The notes beneath the pieces are model-generated. The model worked only from the letters and a program-made list of their open reading frames with translations. It made no database searches and was not told the origin of the DNA. Both the position numbers and the translations under genes were made by a program. Below, piece after piece: positions 1 to 10,990 of a stretch of 64,000 nucleotides of DNA (its first letter is position 1; each line of letters opens with the position of its first letter). This stretch comes from Chionoecetes opilio (lineage: Eukaryota > Arthropoda > Malacostraca > Decapoda > Majidae): contig JACEEZ010020317.1 of assembly GCA_016584305.1 (NCBI GenBank), forward strand, positions 314,794 through 378,793. The letters run 5' to 3'.

Positions 1-1689
1 AGGCACCACCACACCTCACACAGGTAACACAGCCACCACCACGCCTCACACAGGTAACACAGGCACCACCACACCTCACACAGGTAACACAGGCACCACC
101 ACACCTCACACAGGTAACACAGCCACCACCACGCCTCACACAGGTAACACAGCCACACCTCACACAGGTAACACAGGCACCACCACACCTCACACAGGTA
201 ACACAGGCACCACCAAACCTCACACAGGTAACACAGCCACACCTCACACATGTAACACCACCACACCTCACACAGGTAACACAGCCACACCTCACACATG
301 TAACACCACCACACCTCACACATGTAACACCACCACACCTCACACAGGTAACACAGCCACACCTCACACCTGTAACACCACCACACCTCACACAGGTAAC
401 ACAGCCACTGCCACACCTCACACAGGTAACACAGCCACACCTCACACATGTAACACCACCACACCTCACACAGATAACACAATCACACCTCACACATGTA
501 ACACCACCACACCTCACACAGATAACACAATCACACCTCACACATGTAACACCACCACACCTCACACAGATAACACAGCCACACCTCACACAGGTAACAC
601 AGCCACACCTCACACAGGTAACACCACCACACCACACCTCACACAGGTGACACAGCCACACCTCACACAGGTAACACAGCCACTGCCACACCTCACGCAG
701 GTAACATAGCCACACCTCACACAGGTAACACAGCCACTGCCACACCTCACACAGGTAACACAGCCACTGCCACACCTCACACAGGTAACACAGCCACACT
801 TCACACAAGTAACACAGCCACTGCCACACCTCACGCAGGTAACACAGTCACCGCCACGCCTCACACAGGTAACACAGCCACTGCCACACCTCACACAGGT
901 AACACAGCCACACTTCACACAAGTAACACAGCCACTGCCACACCTCACACAGGTAACACAGCCACACCTCACACAGGTAACACAGCCACTGCCACACCTC
1001 ACACAGGTAACACAGCCACACTTCACACAAGTAACACAGCCACTGCCACACCTCACACAGGTAACACAACCAAATCTCACACAGGTAACACAGCCACTGC
1101 CACACCTCACACAGGTAACACAGCCACACCTCACACAGGTAACACAGCCACACCTCACACAGGTAACACAGCCACACCTCACACAGGTAACACAGCCACA
1201 CCTCACACAGGTAACACAGTCACTGCCACACCTCACACAGGTAACACAGCCACACCTCACACAGGTAACACAGCCACTGCCACACCTCACACAGGTAACA
1301 CAGCCACACCTCACACAGGTAACACAGCCACTGCCACACCTCACACAGGTAACACAGCCACACCTCACACAGGTAACACAGCCACACCTCACACAGGTAA
1401 CACAGCCACACCTCACACAGGTAACACAGCCACTGCCACACCTCACATAGGTAACACAGCCACTGCCACACCTCACACAGGTAACACAACCACTGCCACA
1501 CCTCACAAAGGTAACACAACCACACCTCACACAGGTAACACAGCCACTGCCACACCTCACACAGGTAACACAGCCACACCTCACACAGGTAACACAGCCA
1601 CTGCCACACCTCACACAGGTAACACAGTCACCGCCACGCCTCACACAGGTAACCCAAATACTATCACACTTCACACAGGTAACACTCAC
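1..1689. repeat. 24/30-bp minisatellite (CACACCTCACACAGGTAACA family)
   Basis: Tandem array of CACACCTCACACAGGTAACA-type units, mostly 24 bp (GCCACACC...) mixed with 30-bp units carrying an extra CACTGC. Variants with CACCAC or ATGTAACAC dominate positions 1-600. Because all unit lengths are multiples of three, long open frames of Cys-Val-Thr-Cys repeats appear on the - strand; I read these as by-products. The array runs off the left edge of the window and stops exactly at a candidate splice donor at 1689/1690. Confidence 0.95.
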
Positions 1690-1810
1690 GCGGGTGCCGG
1701 GACAGGGGGGCAGAATGGTCGTCCTCCAATTGGCCGTTGGGAGCCATGTGTTGGATGGCGTCACGGCCCTGGAGGAGCACCAGGGCCGCGGAGAGCAGCA
1801 TGGGCAGCAT
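1690..1810 (-). CDS. Candidate first coding exon of a secreted protein (unidentified)
   Basis: On the - strand an ATG at 1810 opens a 40-codon frame beginning MLPMLLSAALVLLQGRDA, a typical signal peptide (short n-region, Leu/Ala/Val-rich core, small residues near the likely cleavage site). It is followed by an acidic, Asn/Gln-containing stretch ending ...SAPLSRHP. An in-frame stop precedes the ATG. The frame ends one base into a codon at CGC|GTGAGT, a consensus 5' splice site. The intron that would follow is the minisatellite at 1-1689, so later exons lie outside the window. I do not recognise the family; a neuropeptide or other secreted precursor is possible. The signal peptide and donor are seen; that this is a transcribed exon is inference. 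Confidence 0.33.
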
Positions 1811-3409
1811 GGGGGCGGCACGGTGGCCTCATCTCCCCGCCATGCAGGGAATAGTTAGTCCTCCCTTCCTGCTCTGTATCGCGTCTCAACAAACATACCA
1901 CGTTCCTTTGACCTCGTCTAGTGCACTTCTCCCTTAAGACTGTCGTTTTCCTATATAGTTATGTTCTTTACCACGAATGATATTGTTGCAGCACTGATAT
2001 ATTATGCGTAGTATTCACCTATCTTGCCAAGTGATCTGTAGAGTCTTGGTAATTTGCTTAGTTTCAGAACTGTTTAATTGTTATGCCTCATTCTTGTATG
2101 ACACGGTATACATCGTCAGTCACCCTCAGAATAAAGTCACAAAACTTTCTTCGATACATCCATCATACTACACAACTTAAACTCTCGGCGATGTCGAAGA
2201 TCGTGAAAAATGGGGGCTACAACTTTCCTGAACGTTGCCTCGTTGTTTCTAAGACTGTTTCCATTCCATTGTTCACACCTTTGCCACTTCAAGACGGCAA
2301 AAGAGGCGTGCCGGTATATGAACGTTCCTGGGTTCAAACGTTACGCTGCAGACATCACTAGCTATACTGCAACCCACGACTCTTCTGCAGCAGAACACTT
2401 CGCCAGACTTGAGAGTAAAGAGCGTGAACTACGGCAGGTTTGCGCGGCGTCAAGCATCCAGGGACCAAGAGGGCGTTTCTCCGGCCCCTGCCTGAGTCTC
2501 CGCACCGCAGCTCGTCTCCAGCCCCACTGGCCACGTGCTGAGCCGACCCGCGTCACGCTCGACCTCCCTCCCTTGACCGCATGCGTCCCTCTCACCGCCG
2601 CCACCATCACACCAGGACCCCGACCTTCGTGTCCTGCTTTCGTGTCCTGCTCCTCACGCACGCATACACACACGTGTTAATACTCCCAGTCCCATACTAT
2701 ATGTAATGTATTATACAACTTTGCTAAAAACCGATATATCATATAATTAAGTAAATGCATAAAACAACACAAAACTGTCCACATACCAAAATAATTAGCA
2801 CATACCGCGATGTATTACATCTTAGTTGTAGTGGTCTGTCCACACGTCGCCTCTCCCCGGTGTGGCACGCGTCACACGGCTTGTGCCTCCCACCCAATCT
2901 CGTCAAGAAATCTACGTCTCCCGTATCGATATGAGGCAGGATTCATGACTCATTTGGATGGATCAGACCCACATTGATTGTGAGTCAAGCGTGTCGCGAC
3001 AAAGTGGCAAGCTACCCACCTTTGTGTTGTCGGGCCTGGCGTGTGCAGGATAAGGTTGTTCAAGGTTCCACTCGTTTGAAGAACGAAGGACCTCGTCACT
3101 CAAGCCTTGACAATGAGAAAATTGAGCAGATTCTGACATTCAATGTTGCATGTCCAAAATTGTCCATGAGTCGTGTCGCGGAGTCACGCTGTAAAGACTT
3201 GCCTCACCTATGACGCTAAGGAACTTCTGGTCTTTTACGACATGATAAGGAACTTCCTCCAGAATTTGTAAAATCTAAGGAATTTTCGGAATTTACTAAG
3301 CGAAAGGATATTAATAATTAGGTTAGAGCAAGCATTAACAATAATTAGGGTGCGACTGCACTGGGAGCGAGAAAGCGAGCGCGAGCCTTATCAAAAATTG
3401 ATAACGCTC
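1811..3409. other. No recognisable gene
   Basis: Ordinary AT-rich DNA with a GC-rich island at about 2370-2680. A 156-codon + frame (2210-2680) and a - frame (2362-2673) overlap there, but neither resembles a known family nor has clear splice signals. Confidence 0.5.
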
Positions 3410-3953
3410 TGACCGTATAATAAAAATAATAATAACAATAATAATATTAATAATAATAATAATAAAAATAATAATAATAACAGAAGTAATAATAATAATA
3501 ATGATTATAATAAAAATAATAATAACAATAACAAAAATAATAATAATAATGATAATATTAGTAACAATAATAATAATAATAATAATAACTGATAATTATA
3601 TTAATAATAGTAATAATATGTTAATAACAATAAAAAAAAATACACTAACATAGTAAAGATAATAATAATGATACTTATAATGATAATAGTAATAATGGTA
3701 ATTTTGATAAAATAATAATAGTAATAATATGATAACATAATTGTAATAATAATTATAGTAACAATAATAACAATAATAATAATAGTAACAATAATAACAA
3801 CAATAATAATGATAACGATAATGACAACGATGATCGTAATAATGATTTAAAAAATATAATAGTAATAATAATATAAAATAATATTGCATAAAATAATCTA
3901 TAATAATATAAGCGAAAGTGTGTCTGTCTGTCTGTCTGTGTGTGTGTGTGTGT
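3410..3953. repeat. (AAT)n microsatellite with (TGTC)n/(TG)n end
   Basis: Positions 3418-3900 are nearly pure interrupted AAT/TAA repeats with occasional C or G. They are followed by TGTC tetranucleotides and a TG run at about 3917-3955. Confidence 0.95.
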
Positions 3954-4134
3954 GTGGTATAGGTTCCGCCCCCCGTGGCGGAATCCCATCATATGGCACA
4001 GTTTTGGAACCAGCTTGACCAGGGGAAGGTTTCAAGCCCATTTATAGGATGATCCGATCACTTTTTTTTTTTTTTTTAGCAGCCTATTAGCGAGAATTGT
4101 GAGAGAAAAAAAGTGGGTTGCGAGAATTGAGGAA

Positions 4135-4620
4135 ACCTTGATGTAGGGTGATGGGTAATGGGTGAGTGAATGGGTGGGGTGATGGGTAATGGGTGTGGGG
4201 TGATGGGTGAGTGAATGGGGGGGGTGATGGGTGAGGGAATAGGTGGGGGTGATGGGTAATGGGTGAGTGAATGGGTGGGGTGATGGGTAATGGGTGTGGG
4301 GTGATGGGTGAGTGAATGGGTGGGGGGTGATGGGTGAGGGAATAGGTGGGGGGTGATGGGTAATGGGTGAGTGAATGGGTGGGGTGATGGGTAATGGGTG
4401 TGGGGTGATGGGTGAGTGAATGGGTGGGGGGTGATGGGTTGGGGGTGATGGGTGATGGGTGAGGGAATAGGTGGGGGGTGATGGGTAATGGGTGAGTGAA
4501 TGGGTGTGTGGTGATGGGTAATGGGTGAGTGAATGGGTGGGGGGTGATGGGTAATGGGTGAGTGAATGGGTGGGGGGTGATGGGTAATGGGTGAGTGAAT
4601 GGGTTGGGGGTGATGTGAAT
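4135..4620. repeat. GGGTGATGGGTAATGGGTGA minisatellite
   Basis: Irregular tandem array built from GGGTGATGGGTAATGGGTGA and AGTGAATGGGTGGGG modules, about 485 bp. It generates a His/Pro/Ser-rich 215-codon frame on the - strand that I do not consider a gene. Confidence 0.93.
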
Positions 4621-4621
4621 G

Positions 4622-4698
4622 GGTTGGCGTTAATACATACATTTCTACATCCATGATTTCAGGAAAGTTAGAAGGGGCTATCCGGAGAGTCTGTGTTT
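4622..4698 (+). mobile_element. Fragment of the 'GTAGATAACA' MITE family
   Basis: GGCGTTAATACATACATTTC...CATGATTTCAGGAAAGTTAG...CTATCCGGAGAGTCTGTGT matches the internal part of the elements at 59728-60380 and 60383-61046. Both ends of the family consensus are missing. Confidence 0.7.
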
Positions 4699-4746
4699 GG
4701 TGGGCCAAAGGCCCACCAAACACAGGTGGTGGGCCGAAGGCCCACC
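4691..4746. other. Two adjacent short perfect hairpins
   Basis: CTGTGTTTGGTGGGCC and its exact reverse complement are separated by AAA (4691-4725, 16-bp stem). Next comes GGTGGGCC-GAA-GGCCCACC (4728-4746, 8-bp stem). A GTCCGCCC/GGAGGGCGG-type pairing follows near 4780-4796. Confidence 0.8.
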
Positions 4747-4747
4747 A

Positions 4748-6640
4748 ATTAATAGCCCTCCGCAGGAGCTAGCCAAAAAGTCCGCCCGGAGGGCGGCTTT
4801 GCGGCTAGTATTGCATAAAAGTCAATTAAGGTAGTGAAGTTTAGCAAGGCGTCCCCGCATAGTTTTTCACCCATACATGCTTCTCTGTACACACTTTCTT
4901 CCCTCATCCTCACGAGCGAGCTTCATGTAGAAGCGAAGGCCGGGATTTAAGTTAAATACTTGACAGTTCTTCCTTTTCTATCATGGCTCACACCTCCCTA
5001 GTTAATTATCCACGCCCCCTTACGGGGCCGCGACCCCCAGGTTAAGAACCGTTCTATGCCTTAAGAAGCTTTTTGCTCTTAAGAAGCCTTTGCCTTTGGT
5101 CTTTGAATTTTTTAAGAATCTCATACTTTGCCGTGGCAGTGTGGTTTAAACAGGCTTGACCGCACACTAGAACCTTTGCACATATGAAGTACAGTAGTGT
5201 ACTATATGCTGCTGTAATGTCATTCAGATCAGCTTGGAGTAGTGCTTATGCAGTTTTTCCTAATACGATACAACGCACATAGTAATAATGGTCCTCAACT
5301 TGTAGGTCTGACCATTTGCAGTAGTTCTAACCCCTACATCATACATCGGAAATGAATAATAACTTAAGAGGGGTCAGTTAGATTAGTTTACGTAAACAAT
5401 GTCCAGGCTAGGTTAGTAAACTAGCAGGGGGGTCTGAGAGGGCGCATCCCTCTCAGTTAGGTCAGGTTACGTAACCAATGTCTATGTATTATATTAAACT
5501 GCAGTTTTACCTATTTACCCTCCTAAGGGAACCCCTATAGGCCAGTGTGATGCAATACCTGGCTGCCGCGCCTCGCTGCCTATAGAATAACATGGTGGTT
5601 CATGGGATGATAACCTGAAAGCATCAAGTAAAAGAAGCGAGGAAAAAGTTCATTACTGTAATTACGTTACGTTAGGATACGCAAGGTCATTTTGTTACAT
5701 TACATCCGTTATTTTGTTTCCTTGTTACTTTCTTTCCTTCATTGGGTTCATAGTTATGGTTGATGACTGCCGCCTCACCTGCCTCTCATTCCCCGCTTCA
5801 TTCCTCCCTTCAAGTGCTTCATCGATCGTCACTTCACACATTGAGAATGATTTGGTGCTTCGGGGTATCGATTGGATGTATCGGTAGTCACGGTATGCAG
5901 TTATCACCTTGTTAACAGGCTAATTACACAAGCCAACAAATCACCTTCGCAGCCTCGCCGCCGCCTCGTCCAGTCGTCCACGCGTCTGCCCGAGCCGCGC
6001 AACACACCTGCTGCAACACTGCGCCGCTACCGACACTCCGTCCGCGATGTAAATAGCTCCAGTTGGTATATAGACTATACATTATCATAGATTATTTTTC
6101 CTTTGTTATTTGATATCCATAATCATCCAAGAAACTTATATTGATTCAGTGTGAGTCATAACTATACAATGGACAGGATTCAGTAACGCTGGAAATACAA
6201 CATAGCCTACGGTACGTATATAGACCTACGACGCTGATCGATCAGGCCTATAGTATCGTATCACACACGCATAATAGCTTCTTTTTCTCTTCCAATAAAT
6301 CCTATTCCACCATACTTCTATATATATAGTTTCACCAGATTAATATATATAGGCTACGTAACAACATGACAATCGCGCTGCACCACCGCCACCTCCACAT
6401 TTGCGACGCATCCTTCGTTAAAACAAGAAATGAATCAAGCACAGTACTATATTATTGAGCCAAACCATATAAACATGTCATAGGAATCTTTTTTGGAAAT
6501 TATAACATCCCCTAATATCTCCATCGACATTGTTAAAGTTTATTAGGGTAGGGGAATGCACAGAGGAGTGTGAGGGATGGAGGGAAGGAGGCGTGTGACG
6601 GGCAGCATGGGTAGGTTGGTAGTGGGCACGGATACTAGAT
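4748..6640. other. No recognisable gene; one dispersed repeat
   Basis: A segment at about 5330-5480 (CATCGGAAATGAATAATAAC..., GGTTAGTAAACTAGC) resembles 55850-55985, including short TTAGG-like motifs, and is therefore dispersed. The rest shows no coding or structural signal that I can support. Confidence 0.5.
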
Positions 6641-6649
6641 TAAATTTGG

Positions 6650-6740
6650 ATAACTCACTCACTCATTCACTCACACTCTCACTCAATCCCTCACTCACCC
6701 ACTAACTCACCCACTAAATCACTAACTCAGTAGTATCCTT
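6650..6740. repeat. (ACTC)n microsatellite
   Basis: Interrupted CACT/ACTC tetranucleotide repeats (AACTCACTCACTCATTCACT...). Confidence 0.85.
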
Positions 6741-7045
6741 GGTAGTGGGTGGCAGCTAGGCAGGGATACGCAGTCCTACAATGGACCCGTTTACTCACAC
6801 CTAAAACACGGAGTATTATGAAGCTTTGGGTGCAATATAGGCTACATATCACTGTACTCATATTCTTTTTGCTGAGAAATGCACCATAAATTAAATATAT
6901 AGCTTTTTTGGGGCCAAAATATCACAACACGGCGGAACGCGCTGTGATTGGTTGTGACGTAGTAAGCGCAAACTCAGATCTCGCCTGATCAGCTGATCGG
7001 CTTGTTTTGGCTCAGCAGACCGCAATACCTATCTATGCATTCAAC

Positions 7046-7570
7046 ATGTACCAGACAAAAAGAACATATTATGCTTGTTTTGTGCTAATGTGCAAAAACA
7101 CCACAATTAAAACTCCAGAGAATGTGTTACATAAGAACATAAGAAAATAAGGAAGCTACAAGAGGCCGCGAGGCCTACACGTGGTAGTTCCTGTCACCTA
7201 ACACTACCTACATCCACCTTTCATCCCCATCCATGAACTTATCCAGCTCCCCTTTAAAGCTCCCTAATGACTCCGCACTAACTACCTGTCTACTGAGACC
7301 ATTCCACTCATTCACCACCCTATTTGTGAACCAGTTTTTCCCTATTTCCTTTCTAAATCTACGCTTTTCCAGCTTGAATCCGTTACTTCTTGTTCTACCC
7401 TGGTTAAAAGCCGTAAGAACTTTTCCTACCTCTCCTTTATTAACTCCCTTAAATCAGTGTTCATAACTATGCCTAAAGACAAGAAAAAGAGGAAACAGTG
7501 GTGGATGTCTGCAAGGCGTGATTTCTCGACGAAGGAAAATTCATACTATTGCTGTGAAGACCATTTTGAT
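7046..7570 (+). pseudogene. THAP-type zinc-finger exon split by a CR1 insertion
   Basis: ATG at 7046 opens MYQTKRTYYACFVLMCKNTT, reaches KTPENV and is interrupted at 7128/7129. The frame resumes at 7462 with ITMPKDKKKRKQWW and continues to YYCCEDHFD. Leaving out the CR1 fragment and one copy of GTGTT, the two parts join in frame as 64 codons. The result has the THAP C2CH layout: C-X4-C, the Lys/Arg-rich stretch with Trp, and C-X2-H (CEDH). At 7570 the frame meets GTATGT, a good splice donor, so this was a first exon. THAP proteins are DNA-binding; many derive from P-element-like transposases. Downstream exons were not found. As it stands the exon is disrupted unless the insertion is spliced out. 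Confidence 0.6.
7129..7456 (-). mobile_element. CR1-like LINE, 5'-truncated 3' end
   Basis: On the - strand this encodes the C-terminal tail seen also at 62793-63123 (FRKEIGKNWFTNRVVNEWNG), then a short 3' UTR and an octamer-like tail (TTCTTATG repeats). It is flanked by GTGTT at 7124-7128 and 7457-7461, a short target duplication. A 5'-truncated insertion of about 330 bp is typical of CR1 copies. Confidence 0.85.
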
Positions 7571-8054
7571 GTATGTATGTACTTGTGCATGGATAAGTAA
7601 CTTGCAAATGATATGTAGCTGTGGGGCTTTAGCTGAGCTGTGATAAGTTGCGGGAGTAGTATGCAGTATGCAAGGCTTTTGAGGTAGGGATGAGACAGGC
7701 TGGGTTTTTCATGTTAAGTATACAACACGCAGTGAGTTAGGTAAAATTCTAGAGTCCTTTCCCGCCCTTATTAGAGTGTTTTTTCCTCCAGACCTTCACA
7801 GATCCCTTCAGATACCTCTAAACTGTAATTATAAAGTGGGGGGGAGATGCCCCCTTCACCCCCCTCCCCTCCTTAACGACCCCCCTGGACCCCTCAAAAA
7901 TATAATATGTTTAATATTACTAATCTAACCTCACTATAACCTAACCTAACCTTATCTCACTAATAACCTCATAGCGAGACTCCCATAAAAAAATAATTAC
8001 TAACCTAACCTTGTAAAATTATAGTTTTATTTTACTAACCTAACTAACCTTACT
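7571..8054. other. No gene; CCTAA-type motifs
   Basis: Contains a run of AACCTAACC-like motifs at about 7920-8050 (the complement of TTAGG-type repeats) and a GC-rich tract at 7850-7890. Nothing else recognisable. Confidence 0.5.
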
Positions 8055-8641
8055 AACTTGCATTACCCCTACTACTGCAAGATGACCAGTAATCCTCCTT
8101 CAAGTGATGTAGTAGGTATTCACTGTGTTTGTGAATATGTAAGTTGTAGTTTATAAGGAAAAAAGTGGATAGACAGAGATAAGTGGCCCGTGACACCAGA
8201 CAAGTGATGACTTCTGGGATCGGCATTCCTTATAGGGAGCTTAAATGAACCTGCAATGACATGTACAGCTAGACAGATAGACAAACTCATAGAGGAACAG
8301 GTAGAAATGTATGGTTAGTAAAGGTTGTAGTGGTGAATAGAGTGACGAAGGGTGTATGTTTTGCTTATGTGGGGAAAGAAAGCCATACATTTCTACCTGT
8401 TCCTCTATGAGTTCGTCTATCTGTCTAGCTTTACATGTCATTGCAGGTTCATTTAAGCTCCCTATAAGGAATGCCGATCCCAGAAGTCATTACTTGTCAG
8501 GTGTCACGGGCCACTTATCTCTGTCTATCCACTTTTTCCTTATAAACTACAACTTACATATTCACAAACACAGTGAATACCTACTACATCACTTGAAGGA
8601 GGATTACTGGTCATCTTGCGGTAGTAGGGGTAATGCAAGTT
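8055..8641. repeat. Foldback element with 260-bp arms
   Basis: 8055-8314 and 8383-8641 are near-identical inverted copies separated by 68 bp (8315-8382). Examples are AACTTGCATTACCCCTACTA at the outer left end against the reverse complement at 8620-8641, and GGTAGAAATGTATGG against CCATACATTTCTACC at the loop. There is no transposase frame. It would transcribe into a long dsRNA hairpin. Confidence 0.92.
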
Positions 8642-9240
8642 GGTGTATTAGTAGGTAGTACATATAGTAGCGGCCGCTTCACAGCTGTTTTGCTCTGTTG
8701 TCTTCGCTAGTGACGTCACAACATGGCGCCAGTCGTTTTAGAGCGTATAAATTTTCCTGTACTTAAATTGGCTGTATAATCAAAAATACTGTTCACATAG
8801 AAAAATCAACATCACTGCCCAACTATATGAGGCTTGAAGATGTCAAATCAATCCTTACCTCAAGTAGAGTAAACTGGTCCATTAAGGTTTGGGGGAGGCG
8901 GCCGCGTAATGTCCAGTTTTTGTGTGACGGTCATTTCTAGTCTTGGAGGAGAATTACGGTCTTTAGTGAGAATTTATCGTTGCTAAGAGGATTTAAATCA
9001 GAAGAAAATTTAAATCAGAAGATAATTTAAATCAGAAGAAGAGGATTTAAATAAGAAAAAGAGGATTTAAATAAGAAGCTTTTTATCGAAGCTTTGGTAC
9101 CGTACGCATTGAAGAAGTAGGCTACGAGGAATACAGAAGAAATGGTTTTATTTTTCACCAAGAAACTATATTCTAATTTAAAGTTAACCTTAATAATCTA
9201 ATGAAAAGTAAGAAAAAGGACGATAAGACAAGAAATGTAT
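8642..9240. other. No recognisable gene
   Basis: Contains two GCGGCCGC sites (about 8671 and 8899), a TGACGTCA-like motif at about 8710, and short repeats of ATTTAAATCAGAAGA at 8990-9080. No convincing exon. Confidence 0.45.
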
Positions 9241-9387
9241 CCTATAGGTGTCTTGCACGTGACGTCACAGCCCTTGTTGTGGCTGCGACAGGCGCGGGAG
9301 ATGCGAGCTGGAGGACCAACAAACTCCACTTGCCGCCCGTGTTTGCCAGCTTATGGTAATTTTCCCCTACCAAATATATGTTTATCA

Positions 9388-10220
9388 AGTATAGGCGTCC
9401 AGCCTCTGGCACCTTTGCTTTTGGCTTAGTTCTTGCAGCTGGAACGTGGCAGCGAGCCACGTTCCAGCCAATTAACTCATTACGCTAATTACTCATTAAG
9501 GGCTTGTTCTACGCAAAAAGTTTGTTACACAGACCCCATTGATTTTGACAGCACTACTTGCATGGCAAATTTCAGCTCAATCCGACAATATTTAGGAGTA
9601 GTTAACGCTAATTACTCATTAAGGGCTTGTTCTACGCAAAAAAGTTTGTTGCACAGACCCCCGTTGATTTTGACAGCACTACTTGCAAGTCAAATTTCAG
9701 CTCAATCCGACAATATTTAGGAGTAGTTTTACACTTTTTGGCTTAAACTTGGTTCCACGGGTCTTATGGTAAGAAGCAGCTCGCTTCGCTCGCTGCCAAT
9801 CAGTATCAAGTATAGGCGTCCATCCTCTGGACCCTTTGCTTTTGGCTCAGTTCTTGCGGCTGGAACGTGGCAGCGAGCCACGTTCCAGCCAATTAACTAA
9901 TTACGCTAATTACTCATTAAGGGCTTGTTCTACGCAAAAAGTTTGTTTCACAGACCCCCATTGATTTTGACAGCACTACTTGCATGTCAACTTTCAGATC
10001 AATCGGACAATATTTAGGAGTAGTTTACGCTAATTACTCATTAAGGGCTTGTTTTACGCAAAAAGTTTGTTGCACAGACCCCCATTGATTTTGACAGCAC
10101 TACTTGCATGGCAAATTTCAGCTCAATCCGACAATATTTAGGAGTAGTTATACACTTTTTGGCTTAAACTTGGTTCCACGGGTCTTATGGTAAGAAGCAG
10201 CTCGCTTCCCTCGCTGCCAA
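9388..10220. repeat. Two 417-bp tandem units, each with two about 125-bp subunits
   Basis: Unit starts CAAGTATAGGCGTCCA at 9388 and again at about 9807. Each unit contains a perfect hairpin GCTGGAACGTGGC-AGCGA-GCCACGTTCCAGC, two copies of the ACGCTAATTACTCATTAAGG...ATTTAGGAGTAGTT subunit, and ends in ...AGCAGCTCGCTTC.CTCGCTGCC. Confidence 0.9.
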
Positions 10221-10812
10221 TAAAAGATATACTGTTATCTTCGGAAATGCTTGTTCTATGATATTATCAAATAAAAAACCGTAAAACACACTAAAGAAAG
10301 GCCATTATGCGACTCAAGAAATATGCATGAACTTAATTTAATATTCACCAGCGCCAGCTCCCATTTAATATTTTGCTCGAAAACATTTTACATGGAGAAT
10401 ATCAATAGAAGCGGAATTTCATTAGCTTTCCATTGATATATTTAGTTTTCTGATAAATAAATTAGAGCCATGCATAAATTAGCGTTAACTAAATAAATAA
10501 CATCATGATATCGGGTAATTTTCCCGATTGATGAGGTTATTTATTCAGTTAACGCTAATTTATACATAGTTCTAATTTATTTATCAGAAAACGAAATATA
10601 GCAATGGAAAGCTAATGAAATTCCGCTTCTATTGATATTCTCCATGTAAAATGTTTTCGAGCAAAATATTAAATGGGAACTGGCGCTGGTGAATATTAAG
10701 TTCATGCATATTTCTTGAGAGTCTCATAATGGCCTTTCTTTAGTGTGTTTTACGGTTTTTTATTTGATAATATTATAGAACAAACATTTCCGAAGACAAC
10801 AGTATATCTTTT
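10221..10812. repeat. Inner palindrome with about 288-bp arms
   Basis: 10221 to about 10508 is repeated in inverse orientation at about 10525-10812 with a short centre around GATATCGGG...CCCGATTGA. Matching landmarks are AAAGAAAGGCCATTATG against CATAATGGCCTTTCTTT and GGAGAATATCAATAGAAGCG against its complement. A single-arm copy lies at 45832-46080, so the arm is a dispersed repeat in its own right. Confidence 0.92.
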
Positions 10813-10910
10813 ATACTGATAAACATATATTTGGTAGTGGAAAAGTACCATAAGCTGGCAAACACGGGCGACAAGTGGAGTGTGTTGGTCCTCCAGCTCG
10901 CTCCGACGGG

Positions 10911-10990
10911 CGGTATTTGGCTTGAAGACGGCGGCATTTGGCTTGAAGACGGCAGCATTTGGCTTGAAGACGGCGGCATTTGGCTTGAAG
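10911..10990. repeat. 21-bp tandem repeat, about four copies
   Basis: GGCATTTGGCTTGAAGACGGC units with single-base changes, inside the right arm of the composite element and absent from its left arm. Confidence 0.88.

Noticed and set aside
610..1821. 403-codon Cys-rich repeat ORF on the - strand
   Set aside because: It is the translation of a minisatellite whose units are multiples of three; other frames of the same strand are also open. The real candidate here is the short signal-peptide exon in a different frame.
2210..2680. 156-codon ORF in a GC-rich island
   Set aside because: No family resemblance, overlapping ORF on the other strand, no clear splice or start context.
3596..3992. Tyr-rich and Leu-rich ORFs
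   Set aside because: Translations of the AAT/TG microsatellites.
4076..4723. 215-codon His/Pro/Ser ORF on the - strand
   Set aside because: Translation of the GGGTGATGGGTAATGGGTGA array.
9388..10220. CRISPR-like array
   Set aside because: The repeats are contiguous 417/125-bp tandem units without regular spacers, in a eukaryotic context.
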